Below, in pieces: positions 36,347-45,118 of a stretch of DNA of 64,000 nt. Source of the DNA: Craurococcus roseus (lineage in GTDB: Bacteria; Pseudomonadota; Alphaproteobacteria; Acetobacterales; Acetobacteraceae). The stretch is taken from positions 5,255 to 69,254 of the forward strand of contig NZ_BAAAFZ010000023.1 of assembly GCF_039523795.1 (NCBI RefSeq), given 5' to 3'. The translations under genes were made by a program, and so were the position numbers. Under the pieces are notes generated by a model. That model was not told where the DNA came from. It searched no databases and worked only from the letters and a program-made list of their open reading frames with translations. Position 1 is the first letter of the stretch. Each line of letters opens with the position of its first letter.

Positions 36347-37320
36347 GCGCCCTTGGCCTCCAGCCGCACCCGCGGGTCGAGTACCGAATAGGTGAGGTCG
36401 ACCACGAGGTTGATGACGATGAACATGAGCACGATGATCATCAGGTAGGCGACGATCACCGGCCGGTCGAGCACGTTGATGCTGTCGATGATGAGCTTGC
36501 CCATGCCCGGCCAGGCGAAGATGCTCTCCGTCACGACCGAGAAGGCGATGGTGCCGCCGAATTCCAGCCCCACCACCGTCACCACCGGGATCATGATGTT
36601 CTTCAACACGTGGACCGCGATCACCCGGCGCGGCGAAAGGCCCTTCGCCCGGGCGAACTTCACGAAGTCCATCAGCATCGTCTCGCGCACCCCGGCGCGG
36701 GTCAGGCGGATCACGAGGCTGATCTTAAACAGGCTCAGGTTCACCGCCGGCATGACCATGTGCGCCAGGCCGTCCGCGGTCAGGAAGCTCCAGCGCATCC
36801 CGAGCACCTCCACCGTCTCGCCCCGCCCGGTGGAGGGGAGCCAGCCGAGTTGCACCGCGAACACCAGGATCAGCATCAGCCCGACCCAAAAAGTCGGCAG
36901 CGAGAAGCCGAGGATGCTGGCCGCCATGACGCCCTTGCTGACAGGGCTCTCCGGCTTCAGCCCGGCGTAAAGGCCGAGCGGGACGCCGATGATGAGCGCC
37001 ACCACCGTGGCGCCGACCGCCAGTTCCAGCGTCGCCGGCATCCGCTGGAGGATCAGCTTCAGCGCCGGCTCATTGAACACGAAGGAGCGGCCGAGGTCGC
37101 CTTGCAGCGCCCGGCCGAGGAAGGTGAAGTACTGCTGCCAGAGCGGCCGGTCGAGGCCGAACGCCCTGATGGCCCGCTCGCGCTCGAACTGGTCGGCGTC
37201 CGGGCTGATGAGGATCTCCACCGGGTCGCCGATGGCGTAGACGCCGATGAAGACGATGACGGACATCGCCAGCACCACGCCGGCGGCCTGGATCAGCCGC
37301 CGCAACAGGTAGACCGTCAC
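36343..37320 (-). CDS. Dipeptide/oligopeptide ABC transporter permease (DppB-like)
   Basis: 325 aa permease, starting with GTG (GTGA overlap with the binding-protein stop). TVYLLRRLIQAAGVVLAMSV is the usual N-terminal membrane helix; the coupling loop MDFVKFARAKGLSPRRVIAVHVLKN is intact. It forms the channel with the DppC-like protein. Confidence 0.93.
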   Translation of the reverse strand: MTVYLLRRLIQAAGVVLAMSVIVFIGVYAIGDPVEILISPDADQFERERAIRAFGLDRPLWQQYFTFLGRALQGDLGRSFVFNEPALKLILQRMPATLELAVGATVVALIIGVPLGLYAGLKPESPVSKGVMAASILGFSLPTFWVGLMLILVFAVQLGWLPSTGRGETVEVLGMRWSFLTADGLAHMVMPAVNLSLFKISLVIRLTRAGVRETMLMDFVKFARAKGLSPRRVIAVHVLKNIMIPVVTVVGLEFGGTIAFSVVTESIFAWPGMGKLIIDSINVLDRPVIVAYLMIIVLMFIVINLVVDLTYSVLDPRVRLEAKGA

Positions 37321-38939
37321 CGCGCCGCCGCCGCAGCGGCCGGGCGCACGTCCTGCGCCCGGGTCAGCTCATCCACGCGCGCGGTGTGCTGGAAGCCCCG
37401 GCGCGCCGCCCAGATGTTGGTCTGGATGTGCAGCGGGATGACGGCCACGTCCTCCATCGCCATCCGCATGGCCGCGACCACCATCTGCTCGCGCTTCTCC
37501 CCGTCCATCTCGGTGTTGGACCGCTCGAGCAGCGCGTCCACCTCCGGGTTCGAGTAGCGCCCTCGGTTGGAGGCGCCCCAGCCGCGCTCGCGGCTGTAGG
37601 TGGCGATGATGTTGCGCAGCGGGTGCGAGCCGTCCGGGTTCGAGCCCCAGCCGATCAGGAAAGCCGAGTACTCCTGCCGGCTCGCGCGGCCGACGAAGAC
37701 GGACCAGGTCTGCGCCTCGACCGTCGTGCGGACGCCCACGCGGGTCCACATCTGGCCGATGGCCTGGATGATGCGGGCGTCGTTGATGTAGCGGTCGTTC
37801 GGGCCGTTGAGCTGGATCCGGAAGCCGTCGGGGTAGCCGGCCTCGGCGAGCAGCCGCTTCGCCCCGTCGGGGTCGTAGCGGGGGGCTTCGAGGCCAGGAA
37901 CATAGCCGTAGACGCCCTCCGGCAGGAATTGGCCCGCGGGCGTCGCCGCCCCCTCCATGACGCGCTCGGCGATGGCTTGGCGGTCGATAGCCATCGAGAG
38001 GGCGCGCCGCACCCGAACGTCCTTCAGCGGGTTGCGGCCGAGCGGCTGGCCGTCGTTGCCTGTGACGAAGGGGGAGTTCTCGTCCGTCCCCCGCAGGTGG
38101 TCCAGCCCGAGGAACACCAGCCGTAGGCCCACCACCTCCGACAAGGCCACCCGCTGGTCGCGCCGCAGCTTCGCCACGTCGGTCGTCGGCACCTGGTCGA
38201 TCAGGTCCACGTCGCCGGCCAGCAGCGCGGCGGTGCGCGCCGCGTCGTTGGTGACCATGCGGTAGTTCACGCGCGCGAAGGCGGGCTTGTCGCCCCAGTA
38301 GCCGTCGAAGCGCTCGAACTCTATGCGGTCGCCCTGGCGGTGCGACACCACGCGCCAGGGCCCGGTGCCCACCGCGGCGCGGCCGGAATTGAAGTCCTCC
38401 GTCGAGGCGTTCTCGTGCGTCTCCTTGTCCAGCACGCGCACGTTCGTCATGTCGAGCGGCACCAGCGGGTAGGGCTCGGCGGTGTGGAAGCGGACGGTCA
38501 GCGGGTCCACCACCTCCACGCGCTTGATCGGCCGCGAATACACCGCGAAGGAGGACGGGCTGTTCGGCACGTTCGGCAGCCGCGCCAGGGTGAAGGCCAC
38601 GTCCTCGGCCGTGAACGGATTGCCGTTGTGGAAGCGCACGTCCGGCCGCAGCTTGAACTCCCACACCGTCGGCTCGACCGCCTTCCACTCCACCGCGAGG
38701 CCCGGGACCTGCCGCGACTGCGCGTCGGTGTTCACCAGCCGGTCGAACACCATGTCCGCGACCGCGTTGTTGGGCGAGAGCTGGTGGTAGTGCGGGTCGA
38801 GCGACGTGACCGGCGCCGCCACCGCCACCGTCAGGGCCGCGCCCGCCGCGGGCGCCGGCGGGGTCTGCGCGGCGGCGGGCGCGGCCGCCGCAATGGCGAA
38901 AGCGGCGGCGAAACCCGCCGCCCTGGCGATGCCTTTCAT
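37317..38939 (-). CDS. ABC transporter substrate-binding protein (family 5, peptide-type)
   Basis: 540 aa periplasmic protein. Signal peptide residues 1-24 end at AAAQ. Cluster C features such as TSLDPHYHQLSPNNAVADMVFDRLV and WEFKLRPDVRFHNGNPFTAEDVAF place it in SBP family 5, which binds peptides, opines or other small compounds. It is first in the operon with four membrane/ATPase partners. A clear paralogue is encoded divergently at 39100-40698, sharing most landmark segments. Confidence 0.93.
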   Translation of the reverse strand: MKGIARAAGFAAAFAIAAAAPAAAQTPPAPAAGAALTVAVAAPVTSLDPHYHQLSPNNAVADMVFDRLVNTDAQSRQVPGLAVEWKAVEPTVWEFKLRPDVRFHNGNPFTAEDVAFTLARLPNVPNSPSSFAVYSRPIKRVEVVDPLTVRFHTAEPYPLVPLDMTNVRVLDKETHENASTEDFNSGRAAVGTGPWRVVSHRQGDRIEFERFDGYWGDKPAFARVNYRMVTNDAARTAALLAGDVDLIDQVPTTDVAKLRRDQRVALSEVVGLRLVFLGLDHLRGTDENSPFVTGNDGQPLGRNPLKDVRVRRALSMAIDRQAIAERVMEGAATPAGQFLPEGVYGYVPGLEAPRYDPDGAKRLLAEAGYPDGFRIQLNGPNDRYINDARIIQAIGQMWTRVGVRTTVEAQTWSVFVGRASRQEYSAFLIGWGSNPDGSHPLRNIIATYSRERGWGASNRGRYSNPEVDALLERSNTEMDGEKREQMVVAAMRMAMEDVAVIPLHIQTNIWAARRGFQHTARVDELTRAQDVRPAAAAAAR

Positions 38940-39099
38940 TGTCGTCCCCGAAGCCGATCCGCCCTGCGGTCTAGCAGCCGGCCCGTGGGGCGCCTAGTTC
39001 GCCGCCCGCCGGCCCCGGGGTCGTGATGCCGGGCCCGGTTTTGCCGGCGGCGCGGCGGCCGCTAGGGTCCCGCGCCACCGCCGAGCCGAGGAGCCCCGG

Positions 39100-40698
39100 A
39101 TGCCGAAGCCTTCCCTGTCCCGCCGCAGCCTGGCCGCCGCCGCCGTCTTGGCGCTGGGTTCGGCCGCAGCCGCCCCAGCGGCGGCGCAGAACCTGACCAT
39201 CGGCATCGGCGGCTCGCCCACCTCGCTCGACCCGCACTTCTACAACGCCTCGCCCAACATCAGCCTGACCATGCACATCTTCGACCGGCTGGTGGAGCAG
39301 GACGCCCGCGCCCGGCTCCACCCCATGCTGGCCGAGAGCTGGAAGGCCGTGTCCGAGACGGTGTGGGAGTTCAAGCTGCGGCCCGGCGTGAAGTGGCACG
39401 ACGGCCGCGACTTCACCGCCGAGGACGTGGCCTTCACGGTCGCCCGCGTCCCCGACGTGCCGAACAGCCCCGCCACCTTCGCGGGCTTCGTGCGCGCCAT
39501 ACAGCGCGTGGAGGTGGTGGACCCGCTGACCGTCCGCTTCCACACCGCCGCGCCGCACCCGCTGCTGCCGGTGGACCTCGCCTCCTTCCAGATCGTGTCG
39601 AAGCACGCCGGCGAAGGCGCCTCGACGGAGGACTACAACAGCGGCAAGGCCGCGATCGGCACCGGGCCCTACCGCCTGTCCTCCTACCGCGCCGGCGACC
39701 GCACCGAATTCGTCCGGAACGACAACTACTGGAAGGGCCCCGAGCCCTGGGCGCGGCTGTCCTACCGCTTCATGGCCAACGACGCCTCCCGCACCGCCGC
39801 GCTGCTGGCCGGCGACGTGGACATGATCGACCAGGTTCCGTCCAACGACCTCGCCCGGATGAAGCGCGACCCGCGCGTCACCGTGTCCGAGATCCAGGGC
39901 CTGCGCCTGATCTATCTCGTGCCCGACTACTCGCGCGGCGAGGGCACGCCGCCGGTCTTCGTCACGGACAACGACGGCAAGCCCCTGCCCAAGAACCCCT
40001 TCCTCGACCCCCGCGTGCGCCGCGCCATGTCGGTCGCCATCAACCGCGACGCCCTGGCCGAGCGCGTGATGGAAGGCACCGCCAAGCCGAACGGGCAATG
40101 GCTGCCGGAAGGCGTGTTCGGCTACAACCCGGAGGTGCGCGTGCCGCCCTTCGACCCGGACGGCGCCAAGCGGATGCTGGCCGAAGCCGGCTATCCGAAC
40201 GGCTTCCGGATGACGCTCACCACGCCCAACGACCGCTACCCGAACGACGCCCGCACCGCGCAGGCCGTGGCGCAGATGTGGACGCGCATCGGCGTGCGGA
40301 CGGAGGTGGACGCGATCCCCTGGGCCGCCTACTCCGCCCGCGCGGCGCGGCAGGAGTTCAACATGCGGCTCGTCGGCTGGGGCAGCTCGACCGGCGAGGC
40401 GAGCTACATGCTCGTCAATATCTTCGGCACCTTCGACCGCGAGCGGCGCTGGGGTTCGGCCAACAATTCGCGCATCTCCGACCGCGAGTTGGACGCGCTG
40501 ACGGAGCGCGCCTCCTCCATCCTCGACGACGAGAAGCGCGAGGCGGCCCAGCGCGAGGCGGTGAAGATGGCGACGGACCGCACGCTGGTGATTCCGCTCT
40601 TCCAGCTCGTCAACTCCTGGGCGCTCCGCAAGGGCTTGACCTACGACGCGCGGATGGACGAGCGGACGGTGGCCATGGGCGTGCGGCCCGCGCGGTAG
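39100..40698 (+). CDS. ABC transporter substrate-binding protein (family 5), divergent paralogue
   Basis: 532 aa with a twin-Arg-free signal peptide (AVLALGSAAAAPAAAQ). The mature region repeats the same family landmarks as the protein at 37317-38939, for example WEFKLRPGVKWHDGRDFTAEDVAF and TNDKASRTAALLAGDVDMIDQVP-like segments. It is the result of gene duplication. It has no permease genes of its own; it may feed the same DppBCDF complex with a different ligand. The 160-bp divergent gap probably contains both promoters but no clear boxes are seen. Confidence 0.92.
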   Translation: MPKPSLSRRSLAAAAVLALGSAAAAPAAAQNLTIGIGGSPTSLDPHFYNASPNISLTMHIFDRLVEQDARARLHPMLAESWKAVSETVWEFKLRPGVKWHDGRDFTAEDVAFTVARVPDVPNSPATFAGFVRAIQRVEVVDPLTVRFHTAAPHPLLPVDLASFQIVSKHAGEGASTEDYNSGKAAIGTGPYRLSSYRAGDRTEFVRNDNYWKGPEPWARLSYRFMANDASRTAALLAGDVDMIDQVPSNDLARMKRDPRVTVSEIQGLRLIYLVPDYSRGEGTPPVFVTDNDGKPLPKNPFLDPRVRRAMSVAINRDALAERVMEGTAKPNGQWLPEGVFGYNPEVRVPPFDPDGAKRMLAEAGYPNGFRMTLTTPNDRYPNDARTAQAVAQMWTRIGVRTEVDAIPWAAYSARAARQEFNMRLVGWGSSTGEASYMLVNIFGTFDRERRWGSANNSRISDRELDALTERASSILDDEKREAAQREAVKMATDRTLVIPLFQLVNSWALRKGLTYDARMDERTVAMGVRPAR

Positions 40699-40713
40699 CG
40701 CCGGCCTTCCCGA

Positions 40714-41178
40714 TCACTCCTCCGTCGCCGGCGCCACGGGAAGGATCGCGCTCTCCTTCACCGTGGCGAGCGCGACCAGCGTCTCCAGCCTTTGCACGCC
40801 GGGCAGCGGCCGCAGTTCCTCGTTGAGGAAGGCGTCCAGCGCCGCGAGGTCGGAAACGCGGAGCTTGAGCAGGTAGGTCCAGGGGCCGGTGACGGCGTGG
40901 CACTCCAACACCGCTTCCTCTCCCCTGACTCGGTCGCGGAAGGCGGCGTCGTCCCGCCCCGGCGCCACCGACACCAGCGCGTGCGCCAGGAGAGGGCAGC
41001 CCACCTCGGCCGGGTCGAGGTCCGCGCGCCAAGCGCGGATCACGCCCCGCTCCTCCAGGCGCTTCACGCGTTCGGCGGTGGCGGACACGGACAGGCCGGC
41101 GACCTTCGCCAGCTCGGCGAGGCCGGAACTGCCGTCCTGCTGCAAGGCGACGACGATGTTCCGGTCTATCTCGTCCAT
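40714..41178 (-). CDS. Lrp/AsnC family transcriptional regulator
   Basis: 154 aa. An N-terminal HTH (MDEIDRNIVVALQQDGSSGLAELAKVAGLSVSATAERVKRLEE region) is followed by a RAM ligand domain with VTGPWTYLLKLRV. Such regulators bind amino acids and often control adjacent metabolism. It lies 76 bases after the decarboxylase stop on the same strand, separated by a strong hairpin, and converges with the binding-protein gene. An amino-acid ligand is likely, but which one is unknown. Confidence 0.93.
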   Translation of the reverse strand: MDEIDRNIVVALQQDGSSGLAELAKVAGLSVSATAERVKRLEERGVIRAWRADLDPAEVGCPLLAHALVSVAPGRDDAAFRDRVRGEEAVLECHAVTGPWTYLLKLRVSDLAALDAFLNEELRPLPGVQRLETLVALATVKESAILPVAPATEE

Positions 41179-41219
41179 GGCCGGAGCTTATGCGGCCCGG
41201 CTGGGTTTGTGAAAGAGGA

Positions 41220-41246
41220 GCGCGGCGCCGGGGTCCGGCGCCGCGC
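41220..41246 (-). terminator. Terminator hairpin after the decarboxylase gene
   Basis: Perfect 12-bp stem (41246-41235 with 41231-41220) and a 3-base loop, starting 8 bases past the stop. On the minus strand it is followed by TCCTCTTTCAC, partly pyrimidine-rich. It should separate the decarboxylase transcript from the Lrp gene. Confidence 0.75.
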
Positions 41247-41254
41247 CCCGCCCG

Positions 41255-42385
41255 TCAAACGTAGTGCTCGGCCAGCGGTTTGAAGCCGTTGAAGAACTGG
41301 CTGGCGTAGCTGGTGACGTAGGCGCCCGTCGCCAGCAGCTCCACCCGGTCGCCTGCGTCGAGCGAGAGCGGCATGCGGTAGTTCGACTTCTCGTACAAGG
41401 TGTCCGTGCTGTCGCAGGTCGGCCCCGCGATGGTGACGGGCCCTTCCGCCTCGCCGTCGCGCGGCGTGCGGAAGGCGTACTTGATCGCCTCGCCCTCCGT
41501 CTCGGCCAAGCCGCCGAAGCGCCCGATGTCGAGGTAGACCCAGCGCACCGGGTCGTCCTTCGCCTTGCGCGACACCAGCACCACCTCGGCGCTGACCACG
41601 CCCGCGTCGCCCACGATGAAGCGGCCCGGTTCCACCAGGATGTCCGGCAGAGCGTTGCCGAAGTGCTCCGCCATGGCGCCCATGATGGCGGCGCCGATGT
41701 CGTCGATCTCCGGCACCTCCTGGCGATAGCGCACGGGGTAGCCGCCGCCGAGGTTGACCATGCGAACCTTCACGCCGGCGTCGCGCAGGTCGGTGAAGAG
41801 CATGGCGACCTTGGCGATCGCCGCCTCGTAGGCCGCGGTGTTCACCTGCTGGCTGCCGACGTGGAAGGACAGGCCGAACGGGTCCAGGCCGAGTTCGCCG
41901 GCCAGCACCATCAGCTCGCGCGCCATCTCGACCTCGCAGCCGAACTTGCGCGAGAGCGGCCACTCGGCCCCGTCGTTGCCGACCAGGATGCGGCAGTAGA
42001 CGCGCGAACCCGGCGCGGAGCGGGCGAGCTTGCGCAGCTCGGGCTCCGAATCGAAGGCGAACATGCGCACGCCGCGCCCGTAGGCCGCGCGGATGGCGCT
42101 CTCCTTCTTCACGGTGTTGCCGTAGCTGATGCTCTCGGGCGCCGCGCCGGCCTCCAGGCAAGCCTCGACCTCCTCGAAGCTCGCAGCGTCGAAGCAGGAG
42201 CCGAGGCCCACCAGCCGGTCGAGCACGGGCGCGGCCGGGTTGGCCTTGACGGCGTAGTAGATGCGCGCGAGCGGCATCGCCGCCTTGAGCCGGCGGTAGT
42301 TCTCCTCCACCCGGTCGAGGTCGAGCACGAGGCAGGGCGTCGCGGGCGCGGAGTCGCGCAGAAAGGCCGAGAGTTTGGGGGTCAT
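41255..42385 (-). CDS. Ornithine/lysine-type decarboxylase (fold III PLP enzyme)
   Basis: 376 aa group IV decarboxylase that would make putrescine (or cadaverine) from ornithine (or lysine). Lys47 in YYAVKANP binds PLP; His175 (SFHVGSQ), GGG (213-215) and Cys324 (GPTCDSTD) are the expected active-site residues. The ATG at 42385 is chosen over one 15 bases upstream because GGAGGGCGGCGCG precedes it properly. That Shine-Dalgarno is itself locked in a hairpin (see leader). Polyamine control of translation is therefore likely. Confidence 0.92.
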   Translation of the reverse strand: MTPKLSAFLRDSAPATPCLVLDLDRVEENYRRLKAAMPLARIYYAVKANPAAPVLDRLVGLGSCFDAASFEEVEACLEAGAAPESISYGNTVKKESAIRAAYGRGVRMFAFDSEPELRKLARSAPGSRVYCRILVGNDGAEWPLSRKFGCEVEMARELMVLAGELGLDPFGLSFHVGSQQVNTAAYEAAIAKVAMLFTDLRDAGVKVRMVNLGGGYPVRYRQEVPEIDDIGAAIMGAMAEHFGNALPDILVEPGRFIVGDAGVVSAEVVLVSRKAKDDPVRWVYLDIGRFGGLAETEGEAIKYAFRTPRDGEAEGPVTIAGPTCDSTDTLYEKSNYRMPLSLDAGDRVELLATGAYVTSYASQFFNGFKPLAEHYV

Positions 42386-42625
42386 CGCGCCGCCCTCCAA
42401 AGACAGAGGACCAACCCCCTCTGCCGGGAGGCGGCCCCAAGTTGACGAAACGGTCGAACGAACCAGCGACCAAGTGGGCCGCCCGGCTTGCGCCGGACGG
42501 GGTTGCCAGAACGCTTGACGTCGTTGCGTAAACCTTGCGCCGCGGTGACCCGTTTATTCTGCGCCTCCCATGAGCGCGCCGGGTTCCGTGGGCCTGGGGC
42601 CAGAGGCACGTGCGTACTGCGTCTG
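42386..42625 (-). ncRNA. Structured 5' leader of the decarboxylase gene (speF-leader candidate)
   Basis: About 240 bases between a candidate promoter and the start codon. Two strong elements are visible on the minus strand. One is a 9-bp stem with a GCAA (GNRA) tetraloop at 42500-42479. The other is a hairpin at 42434-42390 whose outer stem pairs CCGCCTCC with GGAGGGCGG, burying the Shine-Dalgarno, with an inner 6-bp stem CAGAGG/CCTCTG. From established knowledge, alphaproteobacterial ornithine decarboxylase genes can carry the speF leader (Rfam RF00518); I could not compare to the model, so identity is a hypothesis. A tiny ORF (MGGAE) lies within the leader. Confidence 0.55.
42390..42434 (-). 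promoter_or_regulatory. Ribosome-binding-site-sequestering hairpin
   Basis: Outer stem 42434-42427 with 42398-42390 (one bulged G), inner stem 42423-42418 with 42409-42404, loop of 8. The GGAGG of the decarboxylase gene is inside the 3' arm, four bases from the ATG. Opening or closing it would switch translation. Confidence 0.75.
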
Positions 42626-42631
42626 AGAGCG

Positions 42632-42659
42632 CATATATGCCCCTCCGGCCGGGACGCAA
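42632..42659 (-). promoter_or_regulatory. Candidate promoter for the decarboxylase leader
   Basis: Minus-strand -35 TTGCGT (42659-42654) and -10 TATATG (42637-42632) with 16-base spacing, within the otherwise featureless 425-bp gap after the protease gene. It would start a transcript near 42625. Confidence 0.45.
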
Positions 42660-42810
42660 AGAGGAATTGCGGCTCCGGCCGAAAATTTTTCCTGGGGCTC
42701 CGACGGTGGCCGGAATCTAACCCTGGTGACAAGGAAGGTTCCCGGCTGAACCCCGCGTCGGATCGTGCTTTCGCCGGGAAACGACCTGTTCACAGGAGGC
42801 CCCGCGGCGG

Positions 42811-44706
42811 TCAGGCGTACATGGCGCCGTACTCCACGAACGGCGCGATCTTCGCCGTCATCTCGGCGCTGCCCGCGAAGCCCAGCGCCACGCCGGCCCG
42901 GCTGTCGATCCCGGCGTCGAGCACCGAGGTGAAGTGGGCCAGCCCGCCCGCGTCCGCCTGGCGGTCCAGCGCGGTGCGGTAGAGCTGCTCCACGAAGTGC
43001 TGGTTGGACAGGCCCCCGAAACGCGCCTGGAACTCGGGCGAAGACGCCAGGCTGGCGATCAACTCGTTCTGGGCAAGGCCGAACTCGCGCGCGTTCGTCC
43101 AGTTCACCAAACCCCCGGCGTCCGGCAGCCGGTCGAGGACGGCCGCGTAGGCGCGGACCACGTCCACCGCGTCCTCGTTAGCGAACCACATCCCGCCTTT
43201 GAAGGCCGCCTCCGTCTTCCCCTTGTTCTCGGCCGTTTCCGCGAAGCCGTGCAGCACGCCGCCGCGGCCGCCGCCGGCATGGATCGCGTTGGCCCAGTAG
43301 TTCACCTCCAGCCTCTCCGTCGGGGCCGGGGGGCGGTCGAGGACGTTCCGGTAGAGTTCGGTCACGAAGGCGGTGTCGCTCAGCGCGTCGTAGCGGGCGG
43401 CGAACTCCGCCGAGGCGGCGAAGCGGTTGGCGACCTCGGCCACGGTCGCCGTGCCGTCCTGCAAGGCGTCGGCCCAGTGGGAGAAGCCCGGGGCGTCCGG
43501 CTGGCGGTCGAACGCGGCGATGTAGAGGCGGTAGAGCTGGCCCGCCTCGCCGTTCGGGTCGAGGGCGAGGCTTCCGTCCACGAAGCCGACCGTCTCCACC
43601 CCGTAAAAGCTGTCCATGCCCTCGGTCGTCGCGATGGTGCCCTGCGGACCCTCAGCGCCCTTGGCCTGCGCGACCGCCGCCTGCTGCCGCAGCACCGGGG
43701 TGTACAGGGTGTCGTCGCCCGCGCCGCCGAACACCGCGTCGCTGCCCGAGCCGGACACCACGTGGTCGTCCCCGTCGCCCGTGGCGATGTAGTCGCCGTC
43801 GCCGTTGCCGTAGACGATGTCGCGGCCGGAGATCCCGATGATCGTGTTCGCTTGGTCATTGCCTGTGGTGACCAGCGAACCGTTCGGCCCCTGCGACCAG
43901 CGGATCGGCAAGGTCATCTTCATCTCGGGCGTGCCATAGATGTGCTGCACCGCGGCGACGTCGAACGGCCCGATGCCCCAGAGCCCGCCCTTGTCCAGGT
44001 AGGACATGACGGTGTTCTTGTTGTTGTCCTCGCTGACCTTGAGCACCGGGTCGCCTTGGAACGGGTGCTTCAACCCGATGGCGTGGCCTATCTCGTGCAG
44101 CGCGGTCCAATAGCCCTGCGTGCCCGGCTGAAGGGTGGCCCCGGCGTAGGCGGGCCGGTTGAAGACGATGTTGAAGCCGTAGGGGTCGTCGTTGGGCATC
44201 GCCACGCCGAGCAGGTCGTAGACGTCCACGCTCTCCATGAGGAAGCGGATGCCGTCGAACGACCAATCGTCGGGGTCGGACACCTCCACGAACGTCAAGC
44301 CGCTGACCTGCTCCCACGCGCCGAGCGCCTGCCGGATGCTGGCCTTCTGGACCTCGCTCAGAGGCTGGCCGGACGTGGCGTCGAAACCGGGCCGGGCGGG
44401 GTCGTCGTCGTCCCGCGCGTAGTTCGACATGGCGCGCGTGGCGAAGGTGTAGGTCACCGCCGCCGGGATGCCCACCTGGGGGTCGTTCCAATCGTCGCCG
44501 CGCAGCAGGGTCCAGAACCGGGGGCCCGTCCACCCCGGCTCCTCGGGCGGAGCGGCGCTGGAGATGCTGCCTGGCGGGTCAGGGACCTTGGGCGGGTCGG
44601 GCACATAGTAGGTGCGCCCCCATGCGGACACCGGATCGTCCGGCGACTGCCCCATGCAAAATCCGCAGTAACAACGCATCCCGGTGAGTTCTTGCTCGGA
44701 TGACAT
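42811..44706 (-). CDS. Serralysin-like M10 metalloprotease with RTX repeats and four DUF4214-like repeats
   Basis: 631 aa. Zinc motif HEIGHAIGLKH at 204-214 and Met-turn MSY at 234-236 mark an M10 protease. RTX-type Ca2+ repeats follow at about 290-335. The C-terminal 240 residues hold four DUF4214-like units (LYRLYIAAFDRQPDAPGF, LYRNVLDRPP, AYAAVLDRLPDAGGL and LYRTALDRQADAGGL at about 390, 450, 518 and 575). The N-terminus has MRCYCGFCMG, a Cys cluster unusual in serralysins. There is no Sec signal, as expected for type I secretion. ATG 44706 follows GGGGA; a palindrome AAAACGTTTT lies at 44756-44765. Confidence 0.9.
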   Translation of the reverse strand: MSSEQELTGMRCYCGFCMGQSPDDPVSAWGRTYYVPDPPKVPDPPGSISSAAPPEEPGWTGPRFWTLLRGDDWNDPQVGIPAAVTYTFATRAMSNYARDDDDPARPGFDATSGQPLSEVQKASIRQALGAWEQVSGLTFVEVSDPDDWSFDGIRFLMESVDVYDLLGVAMPNDDPYGFNIVFNRPAYAGATLQPGTQGYWTALHEIGHAIGLKHPFQGDPVLKVSEDNNKNTVMSYLDKGGLWGIGPFDVAAVQHIYGTPEMKMTLPIRWSQGPNGSLVTTGNDQANTIIGISGRDIVYGNGDGDYIATGDGDDHVVSGSGSDAVFGGAGDDTLYTPVLRQQAAVAQAKGAEGPQGTIATTEGMDSFYGVETVGFVDGSLALDPNGEAGQLYRLYIAAFDRQPDAPGFSHWADALQDGTATVAEVANRFAASAEFAARYDALSDTAFVTELYRNVLDRPPAPTERLEVNYWANAIHAGGGRGGVLHGFAETAENKGKTEAAFKGGMWFANEDAVDVVRAYAAVLDRLPDAGGLVNWTNAREFGLAQNELIASLASSPEFQARFGGLSNQHFVEQLYRTALDRQADAGGLAHFTSVLDAGIDSRAGVALGFAGSAEMTAKIAPFVEYGAMYA

Positions 44707-44818
44707 CGCGGGCTCCCCTGGCCGGCGGCACCCTATCAATTCTGCTTGAACAATAAAAACGTTTTCGCACCAAGGGGCGCTTGCGCGCCGCCCCGCTCCG
44801 CGCTCCCTTCCCGGCCGC

Positions 44819-45118
44819 ATGGACCAGCCCCCCGCCGCCCCCGCCGGACCCGCCGCGATCCGGGCGGAGATCCTCCGACAAACCTCCGCCCGCGGCCCCG
44901 ACCGCTCCATCTGCCCGAGCGAGGTCGCGCGCGCCCTCGCCGGCGGGGACGACGGCCCGTGGCGCCCGCTCATGGCGCCGGTGCGGCGCGCGGCGGCCGA
45001 ACTCGCCCGCGCCGGGCGGATCGACATCCTCCGCAAAGGCAAGCCGGTGCCGCCGGAGGCGATGCGCGGCGTGATCCGCCTGCGCGCCGCCCCCGCCGCC
45101 GCCTCGACGGGCGAATGA
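44819..45118 (+). CDS. DUF3253 domain-containing protein
   Basis: 99 aa. A winged-helix-like region contains RSICPSEVARAL, WRPLMAPVRRAAAELARAGRIDI and a final VIRLR, matching the DUF3253 pattern I know. The first 15 residues are Pro/Ala-rich. The gene is divergent from the protease gene and overlaps the next gene by ATGA, indicating coupling. The role is unknown; a small DNA- or RNA-binding protein is possible. Confidence 0.8.
   Translation: MDQPPAAPAGPAAIRAEILRQTSARGPDRSICPSEVARALAGGDDGPWRPLMAPVRRAAAELARAGRIDILRKGKPVPPEAMRGVIRLRAAPAAASTGE

Noticed and set aside
42382..42732. Minus-strand frame running into the decarboxylase start
   Set aside because: It has no ribosome binding site, biased Arg/Pro composition and lies within the structured leader, so it is not called as a gene.
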